Below are positions 24,342-33,107 of a stretch of DNA of 36,506 nucleotides, one piece after another. The notes below the pieces were generated by a model. The model saw only the letters and a program-made list of their open reading frames with translations, had not been told where the DNA came from and did no database searches. The stretch comes from JAAYCI01 sp964367945 (lineage in GTDB: Bacteria; Bacillota; Clostridia; Oscillospirales; Ruminococcaceae): assembly GCA_964367945.1 (NCBI GenBank), contig CAYIZZ010000009.1:1-36506 (forward strand). The letters run 5' to 3'. The stretch's first letter is position 1. Every line of letters starts with the position of its first letter. A program made the translations under genes and the position numbers.

Positions 24342-26003
24342 ATGAAAAAAGTGTCTACTAACGGAAAGCTGACATTGACAAAAGCAGTTGTGATAAGGTT
24401 TGTTCTTATTATAGCATCGGTGATGTTGCTTTTAGCCACGATGCTTTGGGTGATTGAAAGCGTGACAAAAACAAAAGATGAAGTTGCGATTGCAAACGAA
24501 GAAAAGAGCATGCTGTATCAAGTTACGGTGGATCATTACAGCTGGGTAGAGCAACTGCTTTTTGCCATCAGCAGTAATGAAAATTTTCAAGGTCAACTGG
24601 ATGAAACGCAGTGTGATTTTGGAAAGATTCTATATAGCTCCAATATGCAAGATAATCCCGGCTATGCAGAATTTGTACAATCCATTGAAACTCCACATAA
24701 AAACTTGCACGAAGCAGCAGAGAAAATATTAGGTGTTTCAGACCAAGTCCAAATGATGGAAATTTATACTGCAGAAGTTCAGCCGAGTTTGGATATCATC
24801 CATGACATAATGAACGAGCAGATTGCATTGAAAAATGAAGAGATTGTAGCGCTTGAAGCCGAGCTTGATTCCGCTGTGGTTGTGGCATTGGTTACCTGTC
24901 TTGTGGCACTATTACTTATCGTGATAATTTGCACAACTATTTTGCAGTTCCTACGTAAAGAAATCATCAAACCGATGATACATTTCACACATGAAAGTGC
25001 TCGCTTGGCAGAAGGCCAAACTTCACTTGATTTTTCCAGCGACAGCAAGACAAAAGAAATGAGAGAGTTCTCACTTTCAATGAGCCGCTCTACAGACGAG
25101 CTTCAGCGTATTATTGAAGACTTGAATGCGAAAATGGATTTATTGGCGCAAAGAGACTTTTCAATACAAATGAATATGGATTATAAAGGTGATTTTGCAT
25201 CTATCGAGCAGTCTATGGCCGAGCTTGTAAGGGCTATCAGCGGGACTATGGATGATATACGCAAATCATCAGATGTGGTAACATCAGGTGCCGAGCAAGT
25301 TGCATCTACATCTCAGCAAATGGCACAAGGCTCTTTTGAACAGTCACAGATATCAGACATGCTGGCAAATTCTATTCAATCAATGGAAAAACAAGTTATT
25401 CAAACTACTGAAAATGCCGTGGAAGCAAATGAGCTTGGCGAGCAGGTTAATGTTGTGATTGTGGAAAGTACCGATAAGATGCAACAAATGCAAAAAGCCA
25501 TGACAGATATTCAGCAATCGGCCACAGGTATACAGAAAATCATTGAAACAATTGACAGTATTGCATTCCAAACAAATATTCTAGCCCTAAATGCTGCAGT
25601 TGAGGCAGCGCGTGCAGGTGAAGCAGGTAAAGGCTTTGCAGTGGTGGCGGATGAAGTTAGGAATCTGGCACAAAAGTCTACCGAGGCAGCCCGTGACACC
25701 ACCCAGTTAATACAAAACACGCTTGATACAATGGATCATGGCACGGCTATCACAAACGAAGCATATGAAGCTTTTGGTAGGGTAGAGGAGTCGTCCAGAG
25801 CTGTTTTGGTCTGCATTGATGAGATTACAAATACATCAAAGCTACAAGCTGAGCTGATACAAGATATTTCTCAAAATATGGACAAGATTGCAACGGTGGT
25901 TCAGTCTAATAGCATTGCCGGTGAGCAAGGTGCCTCCACCAGTGAAGAATTGTTTGCTCAAGCGAACACACTACAAAAGCTAATGTCCTATTTCAAGACT
26001 TAA
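24342..26003 (+). CDS. Methyl-accepting chemotaxis protein with extracytoplasmic CZB-like zinc-binding domain
   Basis: A 553-residue transmembrane chemoreceptor. Helix 1 (~16-38) and helix 2 (~178-203) bracket an outward domain of about 140 residues. That domain contains H..W (His65, Trp68), QCDFGKILYS (Cys91) and PHKNLH (His119, His123), the ligand pattern of the chemoreceptor zinc-binding (CZB) domain. Behind helix 2 come HAMP-like regions (~205-300), then the coiled-coil signalling domain with the hairpin tip GFAVVADEVRNLAQKS that binds CheA/CheW. Classical CZB domains are cytoplasmic and C-terminal; here it is outside the cell. The ATG at 24342 (AAAGGG nine bases before) is preferred to that at 24315, which has no ribosome site. 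Likely ligand: zinc or hypochlorite-type oxidants. Confidence 0.9.
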   Translation: MKKVSTNGKLTLTKAVVIRFVLIIASVMLLLATMLWVIESVTKTKDEVAIANEEKSMLYQVTVDHYSWVEQLLFAISSNENFQGQLDETQCDFGKILYSSNMQDNPGYAEFVQSIETPHKNLHEAAEKILGVSDQVQMMEIYTAEVQPSLDIIHDIMNEQIALKNEEIVALEAELDSAVVVALVTCLVALLLIVIICTTILQFLRKEIIKPMIHFTHESARLAEGQTSLDFSSDSKTKEMREFSLSMSRSTDELQRIIEDLNAKMDLLAQRDFSIQMNMDYKGDFASIEQSMAELVRAISGTMDDIRKSSDVVTSGAEQVASTSQQMAQGSFEQSQISDMLANSIQSMEKQVIQTTENAVEANELGEQVNVVIVESTDKMQQMQKAMTDIQQSATGIQKIIETIDSIAFQTNILALNAAVEAARAGEAGKGFAVVADEVRNLAQKSTEAARDTTQLIQNTLDTMDHGTAITNEAYEAFGRVEESSRAVLVCIDEITNTSKLQAELIQDISQNMDKIATVVQSNSIAGEQGASTSEELFAQANTLQKLMSYFKT

Positions 26004-26055
26004 TTTAAAATACTTTGAAATTCTAACGTATCATAATATTTTTACATAGAATTAA

Positions 26056-26106
26056 ACCCCTTTGGTGAAAGATAGTAAACTTATCAATCATCAAAGGGGT
26101 ATTTTT
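26056..26106. terminator. Terminator between chemoreceptor and GGDEF/EAL genes
   Basis: A 13-bp stem with one G-T pair (ACCCCTTTGGTGA at 26056 with TCATCAAAGGGGT ending at 26100) is followed by ATTTTTA. It lies between two convergent genes and can serve both, better on the plus strand. Confidence 0.85.
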
Positions 26107-26128
26107 AGATGTATGAAAATCAAAATGT

Positions 26129-28357
26129 TCAATTATTAGACTTTTCGCAGAAATCATCAAACTCATCTACAGGTAGCGGTTTTGAATAGTAATATCCTTG
26201 AACAGCATTACAGTTGATATTTTTCAAAAGATTTATTTGGTTTTCAGTTTCAATACCTTCTGCAACGGTATACATACCTAAATTACCTGCAAGATCAACG
26301 ATACTCTCCACCACAAGATTAGCTTTTCTGTATTCATTTTCATCATCAACCTCGATAAAGAAACTACGATCCAGCTTTACGGTATCCACATCAAAGTTTT
26401 TAAGCATACCTAAAGAAGAATACCCTGATCCAAAATCATCAATTGAAACCAAGAAACCGGCATTTTTTAGCTTTTTAAGTATTTCTTTCAGATCTTCTTC
26501 GTTGTCTGAGACTATGGTTTCAGTAAGCTCGATTTCAAGATATTTGGGCTTTATATCATATGAAGCAACAATCTCGGATAACTCTTCCACGAAGCTTAAG
26601 TTGTGTAAATGAAGGCGAGAAAAATTCACAGAAATATGTATGACTTTTCTGCCTGATTCCAGCCATGACTTTATTTGCTGGCAAGCAGATTTGAACATGT
26701 ATTTATCTAAATCAAGGATAAATCCATTTTGTTCAAATAAAGGTATAAAATCACCGGGATAAACCATGTTTCCACTGGGTTCAATCCATCTCACCAGAGC
26801 TTCGGCGCCCACTACTTTATTAGAGTTGACTTCAACTTTTGGTTGTAAATACATTTCAAACTCTTCATTTTTAAGAGCTTTATGCATTTTATTAGTTATT
26901 TCAGCGTCTTTTAAAGCTTTTTTTGTGTATTTCTCGTCGTAGTCGCATACATCACGCTCGCCCGTTGCCTTAGCTGTAGAGTGTGCAATATTCACCTTGC
27001 TGATAATATCATTTACGTCTGTTTCACCTTTAGATATATAGTAGCGACCGTATCTAAAGAAAAAATTATGCTCTTCAAGTTCAGATACTAATGTTTTAAA
27101 ATAAGCTTGAAAATTATCTTTGTCATTATGTAAATTGTAAACAAGATCGCCTTCACCGAAAAAAATGAACTCATCAACACCGGCTCTTGCTTGTAAAAAA
27201 CTATTATCTTTGATAGATGTTCCGGTGTCGGCGATTGCACAAAGTACTTTATTGCCGATATCAAACCCATATATTTCATTTATGACTTTAAAGTTGGCTA
27301 TATCAAGCTTGACGATGCCATACTTATCACTTGGATGATTTTTCAGGCGATCGCGCATGTGAAGCTTCAGCTTTTCCAAATTTGGACTACCGGTCAGCTC
27401 GTCATAATATGCAATTTTTTCAAGGGAATTAGAATATTTGTTTTTAGTAATTACAATATACGATATAACAGTGGCGCCTAGGCCGATGATGATGAAACAC
27501 ACAATAGACATGATTAGCCGAATTCTGAAAACGCTTTCAGTTAAATTATCCTGTGACACTTCAAAAAGTAAAACCCAGTCGTTTATAACTATAGGCCGGT
27601 ATTCACCAAACATACTGTTGCCGTTTACATTATAGGATACATCTGCAGAAACTTTGTTTTTTAAATTTTCAACAAGCGCGTCGAAAGATGACCCGCTTTC
27701 AAAAGTTGCATTTTTCAACTGGTCGGGATTGTCAAAAGAAGGATCGGTAGACACGATTATCTCGCCATCACTGTTTAAAATATAATTGTGTCCTGATTCT
27801 TCTGTTAGTTCAGACAAAAGCGCGCTTAAATATTCGGTGGTGTATTGCAGTGCAAACACTCCGATAACTTCATTATCTACAATAATGGGTGCAGATACTG
27901 TTATCACTTCTTTGCCTGTGGCCTGTGATATGTATGCTTCTGTGGCGTAAGTATCGCCACTTAAAGCTATGTTGAAATAATCAAATTCAGAAATGTTTGC
28001 ATATTCATTCGATGTAATAAATGCATCGCCAGACTCATCCGCAATAATAGCAACATCAAAACCTAAAATCGCTTGTTTGCTATATACATATTCAAGCACA
28101 CTGTCATCAATATTTTCCTCGACAGTATCATGAAGAATAGATATGGTTTCTGCAGTACTTATCAAGTTATAAATCATACTGCTTAGCTGACGATTAATTG
28201 CAAGTTGTTGCTGGTTAGTTAGTTCTTCTAAAGATTGTTTTTCAGAATCAGTTAGCTCTAAAGAAATAGTTTCCACAAAACTGATGATAGATAAAAAGAT
28301 AATTATAGATGAAAAAATACATAACGCTATAGTGTTTTTAACCTTATCATTTTTCAT
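26129..28357 (-). CDS. Membrane c-di-GMP phosphodiesterase: extracytoplasmic Cache-like, degenerate GGDEF, EAL
   Basis: A 742-residue protein. One membrane helix (~8-30), an extracytoplasmic Cache-like sensor (~35-270, with DYFNIALSGDTYATEAYIS and TVSAPIIVDNEVIGVF) and a second helix (~283-305) precede GGDEF and EAL domains. The GGDEF site reads GVDEF (393-397), so cyclase activity is doubtful and the domain may be regulatory. The EAL domain is complete: QPK, Glu519 in EALVRW, VNFS, ELTET, DDFGSGYSS, KLDRSF, EGIE and QGYYYSKPL, predicting active hydrolysis of c-di-GMP to pGpG. ATG at 28357 has AAGGAG five bases upstream, with its own promoter at 28403-28431. Confidence 0.92.
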   Translation of the reverse strand: MKNDKVKNTIALCIFSSIIIFLSIISFVETISLELTDSEKQSLEELTNQQQLAINRQLSSMIYNLISTAETISILHDTVEENIDDSVLEYVYSKQAILGFDVAIIADESGDAFITSNEYANISEFDYFNIALSGDTYATEAYISQATGKEVITVSAPIIVDNEVIGVFALQYTTEYLSALLSELTEESGHNYILNSDGEIIVSTDPSFDNPDQLKNATFESGSSFDALVENLKNKVSADVSYNVNGNSMFGEYRPIVINDWVLLFEVSQDNLTESVFRIRLIMSIVCFIIIGLGATVISYIVITKNKYSNSLEKIAYYDELTGSPNLEKLKLHMRDRLKNHPSDKYGIVKLDIANFKVINEIYGFDIGNKVLCAIADTGTSIKDNSFLQARAGVDEFIFFGEGDLVYNLHNDKDNFQAYFKTLVSELEEHNFFFRYGRYYISKGETDVNDIISKVNIAHSTAKATGERDVCDYDEKYTKKALKDAEITNKMHKALKNEEFEMYLQPKVEVNSNKVVGAEALVRWIEPSGNMVYPGDFIPLFEQNGFILDLDKYMFKSACQQIKSWLESGRKVIHISVNFSRLHLHNLSFVEELSEIVASYDIKPKYLEIELTETIVSDNEEDLKEILKKLKNAGFLVSIDDFGSGYSSLGMLKNFDVDTVKLDRSFFIEVDDENEYRKANLVVESIVDLAGNLGMYTVAEGIETENQINLLKNINCNAVQGYYYSKPLPVDEFDDFCEKSNN

Positions 28358-28402
28358 GATTTCTCCTTGGAAATCGCATCAACTTTTTTATAAAATATTT
28401 TT

Positions 28403-28431
28403 ATCATATTGCATGATAAAAGTGGAGTGAA
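28403..28431 (-). promoter_or_regulatory. Promoter of the Cache-GGDEF-EAL gene
   Basis: On the minus strand TTCACT (28431-28426) and TATGAT (28408-28403) are 17 bases apart, 4/6 and 5/6 matches, about 45 bases before the start codon. Confidence 0.5.
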
Positions 28432-28558
28432 ATTTATTATATATTTAATAATAATATCATGTTGAGCTTTGGAAGTAAAGTGTTTTAGTAGGAATAAAAT
28501 TAGTATGGATGGTATAGTTTGTGGATACTAACAATATTATTTTGAATGAAATGCACAT

Positions 28559-28591
28559 AAAAAGAGCACAGAAACATGATCTGTGCCCTCT
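28559..28591 (-). terminator. Terminator of the repeat lipoprotein gene
   Basis: On the minus strand AGAGGGCACAG and CTGTGCTCT form a 9-10 bp stem with one bulged G, followed by TTTTTATG. It lies 26 bases after the lipoprotein stop codon. Confidence 0.85.
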
Positions 28592-28616
28592 TGATTCGAT
28601 GTATGATGATTCGGTA

Positions 28617-29957
28617 TTATTTGGTATATGAGCTTCCGCCGTGGGTGGTGTAAAATTCATCTTCTCCGTCAAAGAAAAATGCATCTGAAAACTCACCGGA
28701 GGAATAATACATGTCGTATCGGCCGTCACCATTGTTTAAGTTTGAATCAGGCACAAACTCAAGAAAACCATCGTTATGTAGTGTGCCGTCGGCTGCATGG
28801 AAAGAGAAATAACCCAAACCATCCATTTCAAAATAGCTTCCGTCTTCTCTGTACCATGTGCCTTCGGTGCGGGCAAATGAAAGTTGATCGGTTGCCATGT
28901 CGTCTTCTTGTCGTATGAAGCTTGTAAGCAGGGCATCTTCTGCATTTGTTGCCCAGTCGCTTGCAACTGCAACAAACATGATATTATAATCTTCGCTGAA
29001 ATGTACTGCATATATACCAATGCTTGGGAAAGAGACAATTACAGGGTTGTGCATAACACTTCCTTGTGTACCATTATAATCAAAAGTGCCGACATCCATT
29101 ATGACACCGTCAGCGTCCATACAAGTGACATTATCATCGTTACTGGGATCTTCAGAAAGTACTTCGATGAAACTGAAAGGCAGATCTGAGACGTCATCGA
29201 TATTCCAAACACCAATAGGGGAGGTGCTTGTCTGCGAGATATCATTTTCTTCAAATGGCAATGATTCGATAGAGCTGTATCGCCAATCAAAGCCTTCTTG
29301 CCATTTCTGCGGCTCCATTAGGTCGAAATATTTTTCGCCATCATACTCGCCGAAGAATGCCGCAAAAATGGAATAGTGCATGGCGTAGTTGCCGTTTAGG
29401 CCACGTTGTTCGTTATAATCAAGATACTCCTCGTCAATAACTGTGCCATTTTCGTCATATGTTATAACATAATGATCTTCAACTTTTAAATAAGCATAGG
29501 GTGGAGGGGGATCTACACCTTCAGGAGCCTGCCACAGTCCGTCTGAGCCATCAAATGGATCGTACGGTTCAACATCAGAGCCAATAATTTCAGGTTTTTC
29601 TGATGAGTATGTGTATCGGTCGGTAGAGTCTAGCTCTATGTAGGCAACCCCATCTTCTTCACCTAGATAAATCGTTCGCTCGCCACCATGGATTGTGATA
29701 AAAAACAGACCTTTTTCATCGTTGTATCCAACGATACCCTCGCCTTGTTCATCACCGTATTCACCGTAATAATTCACGCTACCATCTTCCTTAATCTCTG
29801 CATAGAAAAAAGGCGGGTTTACAACAACCCCGGACAGGCGCCATTCATATGACCACCAACCGGCATAGTCGCTAATGCTTTGGCTGATGTTGCACCCTGT
29901 TATAAATACCGCAAGTAGAGCCATAATCAGAAACGTAACAAATAATTTTGTTTTCAT
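28617..29957 (-). CDS. Lipoprotein with four tandem ~110-residue repeats, function unknown
   Basis: A 446-residue exported lipoprotein. Residues 1-21 are a signal peptide ending in the lipobox ITGC, so Cys22 would be lipidated and the protein anchored outside the membrane. The mature part consists of four similar units starting at G-x-W (Trp34, Trp142, Trp251, Trp368). Each continues with an aromatic beta-strand, an acidic DG turn and, in the first three, a YN...G turn. The pattern suggests four small beta-sandwich or lipocalin-like modules. The protein is acidic and rich in Asp, Glu, Tyr and Phe. No known family was recognised. ATG at 29957 has AAGGTG nine bases before it. It is monocistronic, ahead of the Cache-GGDEF-EAL gene on the same strand. 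Confidence 0.8.
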   Translation of the reverse strand: MKTKLFVTFLIMALLAVFITGCNISQSISDYAGWWSYEWRLSGVVVNPPFFYAEIKEDGSVNYYGEYGDEQGEGIVGYNDEKGLFFITIHGGERTIYLGEEDGVAYIELDSTDRYTYSSEKPEIIGSDVEPYDPFDGSDGLWQAPEGVDPPPPYAYLKVEDHYVITYDENGTVIDEEYLDYNEQRGLNGNYAMHYSIFAAFFGEYDGEKYFDLMEPQKWQEGFDWRYSSIESLPFEENDISQTSTSPIGVWNIDDVSDLPFSFIEVLSEDPSNDDNVTCMDADGVIMDVGTFDYNGTQGSVMHNPVIVSFPSIGIYAVHFSEDYNIMFVAVASDWATNAEDALLTSFIRQEDDMATDQLSFARTEGTWYREDGSYFEMDGLGYFSFHAADGTLHNDGFLEFVPDSNLNNGDGRYDMYYSSGEFSDAFFFDGEDEFYTTHGGSSYTK

Positions 29958-30060
29958 AATATTATCACCTTACTTTAATAGTAGTATATATGATTTTTGC
30001 TGCTGCAAATAAATAGATCTATTAGATGAAATTAAGATGTGGGCTTGCCAATAAATTAGT

Positions 30061-30246
30061 TCAAATAGCGCTGATGAATATTATATTAAGCATCAGCCAA
30101 AACATTAATGCAAGAGCCAGTAAACACAAAATGACTATAATTAAAATGTGTTTTGCTTGATGTGTTGATGTGCGTTTACGACATAATAGTAAACATATCA
30201 AAGCTATAACTAACACCAGTAGCAAAGCAGCAAAGAAAACAGACAA
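30061..30246 (-). CDS. Small two-helix membrane protein, function unknown
   Basis: A protein of 61 residues (66 if the upstream ATG at 30261 is used). It has two hydrophobic helices (about residues 3-21 and 32-55) joined by a basic loop CRKRTSTHQAKH, so both ends probably face outward with the loop inside. The TTG at 30246 is preferred because GGAGGTGG lies eight bases before it; the ATG at 30261 has no ribosome site and would place that motif inside the gene. It is isolated, upstream of the lipoprotein gene on the same strand. No family recognised; a short hydrophobic ORF like this could also be spurious. Confidence 0.45.
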   Translation of the reverse strand: MSVFFAALLLVLVIALICLLLCRKRTSTHQAKHILIIVILCLLALALMFWLMLNIIFISAI

Positions 30247-30444
30247 AGCTACCACCTCCATTATTTTTAGGCTACAAAAATTTAAAACTATTAAGTAGAT
30301 ATAGCTGGCTTAATTAGTACTAAATGGTTTTATTGGTTCTATTTTAACATAAAACCAGCAGAAATGGATAATTGTTACGAAATTGTGATAAAGAAAAATG
30401 TTGGGCCGTAGTTTTTATTTAACATATAGGACTTATATGCTTTG

Positions 30445-30474
30445 TTGACACCTTAATAAAGCTAGATGTATAAT
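30445..30474 (+). promoter_or_regulatory. Strong promoter of the GGDEF/EAL gene at 30671
   Basis: Perfect TTGACA (30445-30450) and perfect TATAAT (30469-30474) are separated by 18 bases. Transcription would begin near 30481, leaving a leader of about 190 bases before the start codon. The gap 30262-30670 holds this promoter, the leader structures and nothing else recognisable. Confidence 0.8.
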
Positions 30475-30480
30475 AGAGGA

Positions 30481-30648
30481 AATATTGTTGCAATATGATA
30501 GGTATAAGTTGTAGAAATAATAAGATTATTTATGTTGCATAAGGAGTGAATACAATATAAAGGTGCCATTTGCTCGAGGCTACGATAATGGGTGAGAGCA
30601 AGGCATTTAAAACTATGATATAAATAATTCCAATAGGGATTATTTATA
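30481..30648 (+). promoter_or_regulatory. Structured 5' leader, possible cis-regulatory RNA
   Basis: Three hairpins can be drawn: ATATTG/CAATAT at the very 5' end; a bulged 10-bp stem TGCC-AT-TTGCTC (30564-30575) with GAGCAAGGCA (30596-30605) around a 20-base loop; and a 13-bp stem 30619-30631 with 30636-30648 around AATA, just before the ribosome site AAAGGTG (30657-30663). The 3' arm GGGATT could alternatively pair with AAATCC downstream. No T run follows, so control would act on translation. It matches no c-di-GMP-I or II consensus I know. Confidence 0.45.
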
Positions 30649-30670
30649 AATCCATTAAAGGTGTTCATAG

Positions 30671-32608
30671 ATGTTAGAATACAATTTATTATCAGAATAT
30701 ACTGCGCTGTTTATTTTAACGGCTATAATAGTCAGCTTTAGGCGAGATTACGAGGCGAGAAATCTAAGATATAAATTTTTAAAGGCCATGTATTACACAA
30801 CCTTTATTAGTACTACATTAACATTGACATCTGTTCTAGCCACAACCACCTTTGTGAATTATTCGAACTACTTTTTGTCATATATGTTAATGCTGTTATA
30901 TTTTGTGTTTTTACCTTGCGCGCCGATGATGTTTATACTTTATTCAGTTACATTAACCGATCTTAATTCAAACGAAAAAGATCATTATAAAAAGCTATTT
31001 CCTTATTGTGTTCCATACATAATATATGTGGTGGTTATAGTATGTAATGTATTTACAGATAAAATCTTTGCAATCGACGAAAATCTGCATTATATTAGAG
31101 GCGATTGGTATCAAGCGCCTTTTGTTGTGAATGGGTTTTATATACTGGTGCTATTGTATATTACGATTAAAAACTCGAAAACTGTTTATAAAGAAATAAT
31201 GCAAGTATTAAGCTTTGCTGTTATATTTTCTTCAAGCATAATTTTAGTACAATTGTTCATAGATGATATTATTCTTACCGGCACAGTTTACACTTCAAGT
31301 ATTTTGATTGTTCATTTATATATTCAAAATGTGCGAAAATCTGCAGACCATTTAACGGGCGTTAATAATAGGATTGCCTTGACACATAGAATAAATGAGA
31401 GAATCAAGAAAAATGACGATTTTTCATTATACATAATAAGTTTGCGTAACTTTAAAAGTGTGAATGAAAGATATGGACTTGAAACTGGCGATAAATTATT
31501 AAGATTGGTTTCCGAAAATCTACTAAAGACATTTTCTGTATATAACACATATAGATATAGTGGTGACGAGTTTGCTATTATTTCAAAAGATTTAAGCGAG
31601 GAATACTTTGCCAAAGTAACTAATGTTGTAGACTCATTAAATAATCCGATTTCCATTGATGGGTTTTATGTGGTTTTAGATTTGATTTTCGTTAGGGTTG
31701 ATTATCCTACATTTTCTAAAAATGTTAAAGATTTGATTTCGGCCGTTGACTACTCAGTACGTACTTTGAAGGAAAAATCCGACGGTGGTAGATATTTATA
31801 TGATATATCTATTATGCATAATATGTCTGAAAAAAATTTAATGACACAAAAAATCAAAGAAGCTATTATCAACGATGATTTTGTGGTTCACTATCAGCCG
31901 ATTTTTGCTGTCAATAAAAACACATTCTCTCAAGCAGAAGCATTAGTGAGAATGCTTGATAATGATAATTTATTATATCCGAACAGCTTTATTGGGATAG
32001 CTGAGAAAACCGGCCTTATAACAAAAATCACCTATAAAGTTCTAGAGATTGTATGTAGGGATTTGAAAAGTTTAATAGATAATAATCAATTAGACCCACA
32101 GTTTGAATCTGTTTCAGTCAACTTCCCGTATTATCAATTTACTTTACCTGATATGGTTGAAGAAGTTTTAGCGATATTATCTAAATACAATATACCACCT
32201 TCTATGATTAAAATTGAAATCACTGAAAGAGTTCTTATTTCAGATAGCTTTAACATGAAAATTGTTATGAAAGAAATGCAGGAAAAAGGATTTGTGTTTG
32301 AGCTTGATGATTTTGGTGTTGAGTATTCAAATATGAGCGTGTTTTTAGATTTGCCACTGGACATAATTAAAATTGACAGAAGTCTTTTACTTTCTGCTAC
32401 TAAATCTCAAGAGAACAGAAGGTTTTTTGAACATCTGGTATTGGGGATTAAATCTACTAATAAAAAAATCATTGTTGAAGGAATTGAAGAGTTAGATCAA
32501 AAAGATTTATGTGTTTCTTGTAACTGTGATTATATTCAAGGATACTTTTTTGCAAAACCAGTGGATATCCATGACGCTCTTGTTTATATAGGATTAAACA
32601 AGGATTAA
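30671..32608 (+). CDS. Multi-helix membrane GGDEF/EAL protein
   Basis: A 645-residue c-di-GMP signalling protein. Residues 1-~220 contain about seven hydrophobic helices, a membrane sensor without a large outside domain. The GGDEF domain (~225-370) reads SGDEF at 297-301; Ser in first place is tolerated in some active cyclases, so synthesis is possible but uncertain, and no RxxD inhibitory site is seen. The EAL domain (~395-640) has Glu423 in EALVRM, VNFPY, EITER, DDFGVEYS, KIDRS, EGIEE and QGYFFAKP. Loop 6 (DDFGVEYS in place of the usual DDFGTGYS) is altered, which may lower activity. The ATG at 30671 follows AAAGGTG by seven bases. Its net effect on c-di-GMP cannot be predicted. Confidence 0.9.
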   Translation: MLEYNLLSEYTALFILTAIIVSFRRDYEARNLRYKFLKAMYYTTFISTTLTLTSVLATTTFVNYSNYFLSYMLMLLYFVFLPCAPMMFILYSVTLTDLNSNEKDHYKKLFPYCVPYIIYVVVIVCNVFTDKIFAIDENLHYIRGDWYQAPFVVNGFYILVLLYITIKNSKTVYKEIMQVLSFAVIFSSSIILVQLFIDDIILTGTVYTSSILIVHLYIQNVRKSADHLTGVNNRIALTHRINERIKKNDDFSLYIISLRNFKSVNERYGLETGDKLLRLVSENLLKTFSVYNTYRYSGDEFAIISKDLSEEYFAKVTNVVDSLNNPISIDGFYVVLDLIFVRVDYPTFSKNVKDLISAVDYSVRTLKEKSDGGRYLYDISIMHNMSEKNLMTQKIKEAIINDDFVVHYQPIFAVNKNTFSQAEALVRMLDNDNLLYPNSFIGIAEKTGLITKITYKVLEIVCRDLKSLIDNNQLDPQFESVSVNFPYYQFTLPDMVEEVLAILSKYNIPPSMIKIEITERVLISDSFNMKIVMKEMQEKGFVFELDDFGVEYSNMSVFLDLPLDIIKIDRSLLLSATKSQENRRFFEHLVLGIKSTNKKIIVEGIEELDQKDLCVSCNCDYIQGYFFAKPVDIHDALVYIGLNKD

Positions 32609-32631
32609 TCATGGGATTGCCCAAGCGTGTT

Positions 32632-32656
32632 ACCCTCGGTTATGCCGGGGGTTTAC
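32632..32656 (+). terminator. Weak terminator after the GGDEF/EAL gene
   Basis: ACCCTCGG and CCGGGGGT form an 8-bp GC-rich stem with a TTATG loop, followed by only TTTACTTGT. The hairpin is stable, but the T run is short. Confidence 0.45.
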
Positions 32657-32660
32657 TTGT

Positions 32661-32990
32661 GTGAAAAATAACATATATATTAAAATCAAGCACCGATTTC
32701 TTAAAATAATTTGTAAGCAGAAGGTTATCGCCCATGTCTTAAAAAGGAACACAAGATCATTTTGGGCTTCAACGGTACTTTTTGAGAAAACATTTGATAA
32801 TACAGATAAATGCATGAAAAGAGTGTTATATGGAACCGTTTTTTCTGTCATAAATCCAACATATAATACAGCAAAAACCTTGCCCGAAACATATATCAAA
32901 CAAGAAAAAATGGGTGCAGTGAAAGCCATCCGTCATTTTGTGTTGTATGCAATTGCGGGCATTAAAAAGTATAAAAATCAAACGGCATAA
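32661..32990 (+). CDS. Hypothetical protein, possibly a gene remnant
   Basis: An open frame of 109 residues begins at GTG; the only ribosome-site-like run, GGGGG, is part of the terminator hairpin before it. The product is basic (many Lys and Arg), has no clear membrane helix and includes LYGTVFSVINPTYNTAKTLP. I do not recognise it. It lies at the left end of a stretch where polysaccharide genes are decaying, so it may be a C-terminal fragment of a larger gene. Composition is coding-like, with normal codon use, which is why it is listed at all. Confidence 0.35.
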   Translation: MKNNIYIKIKHRFLKIICKQKVIAHVLKRNTRSFWASTVLFEKTFDNTDKCMKRVLYGTVFSVINPTYNTAKTLPETYIKQEKMGAVKAIRHFVLYAIAGIKKYKNQTA

Positions 32991-33107
32991 AAATCAGATG
33001 GTGTCGATTTTGATGTGAAATAAAACAATATTTTTGCACCATGCTGAATTATAGTATAAATGCGCCGAGGCCTTGTTTTGCAAGGTGCTGCAACAGTATA
33101 CAGTGAT

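Noticed and set aside
30560..30610. c-di-GMP-I (GEMM) riboswitch before the GGDEF/EAL gene
   Set aside because: A GCAAGGC string recalls the GCAAAGCC core, but the GNRA loop-receptor stem and the second stem of GEMM are missing.
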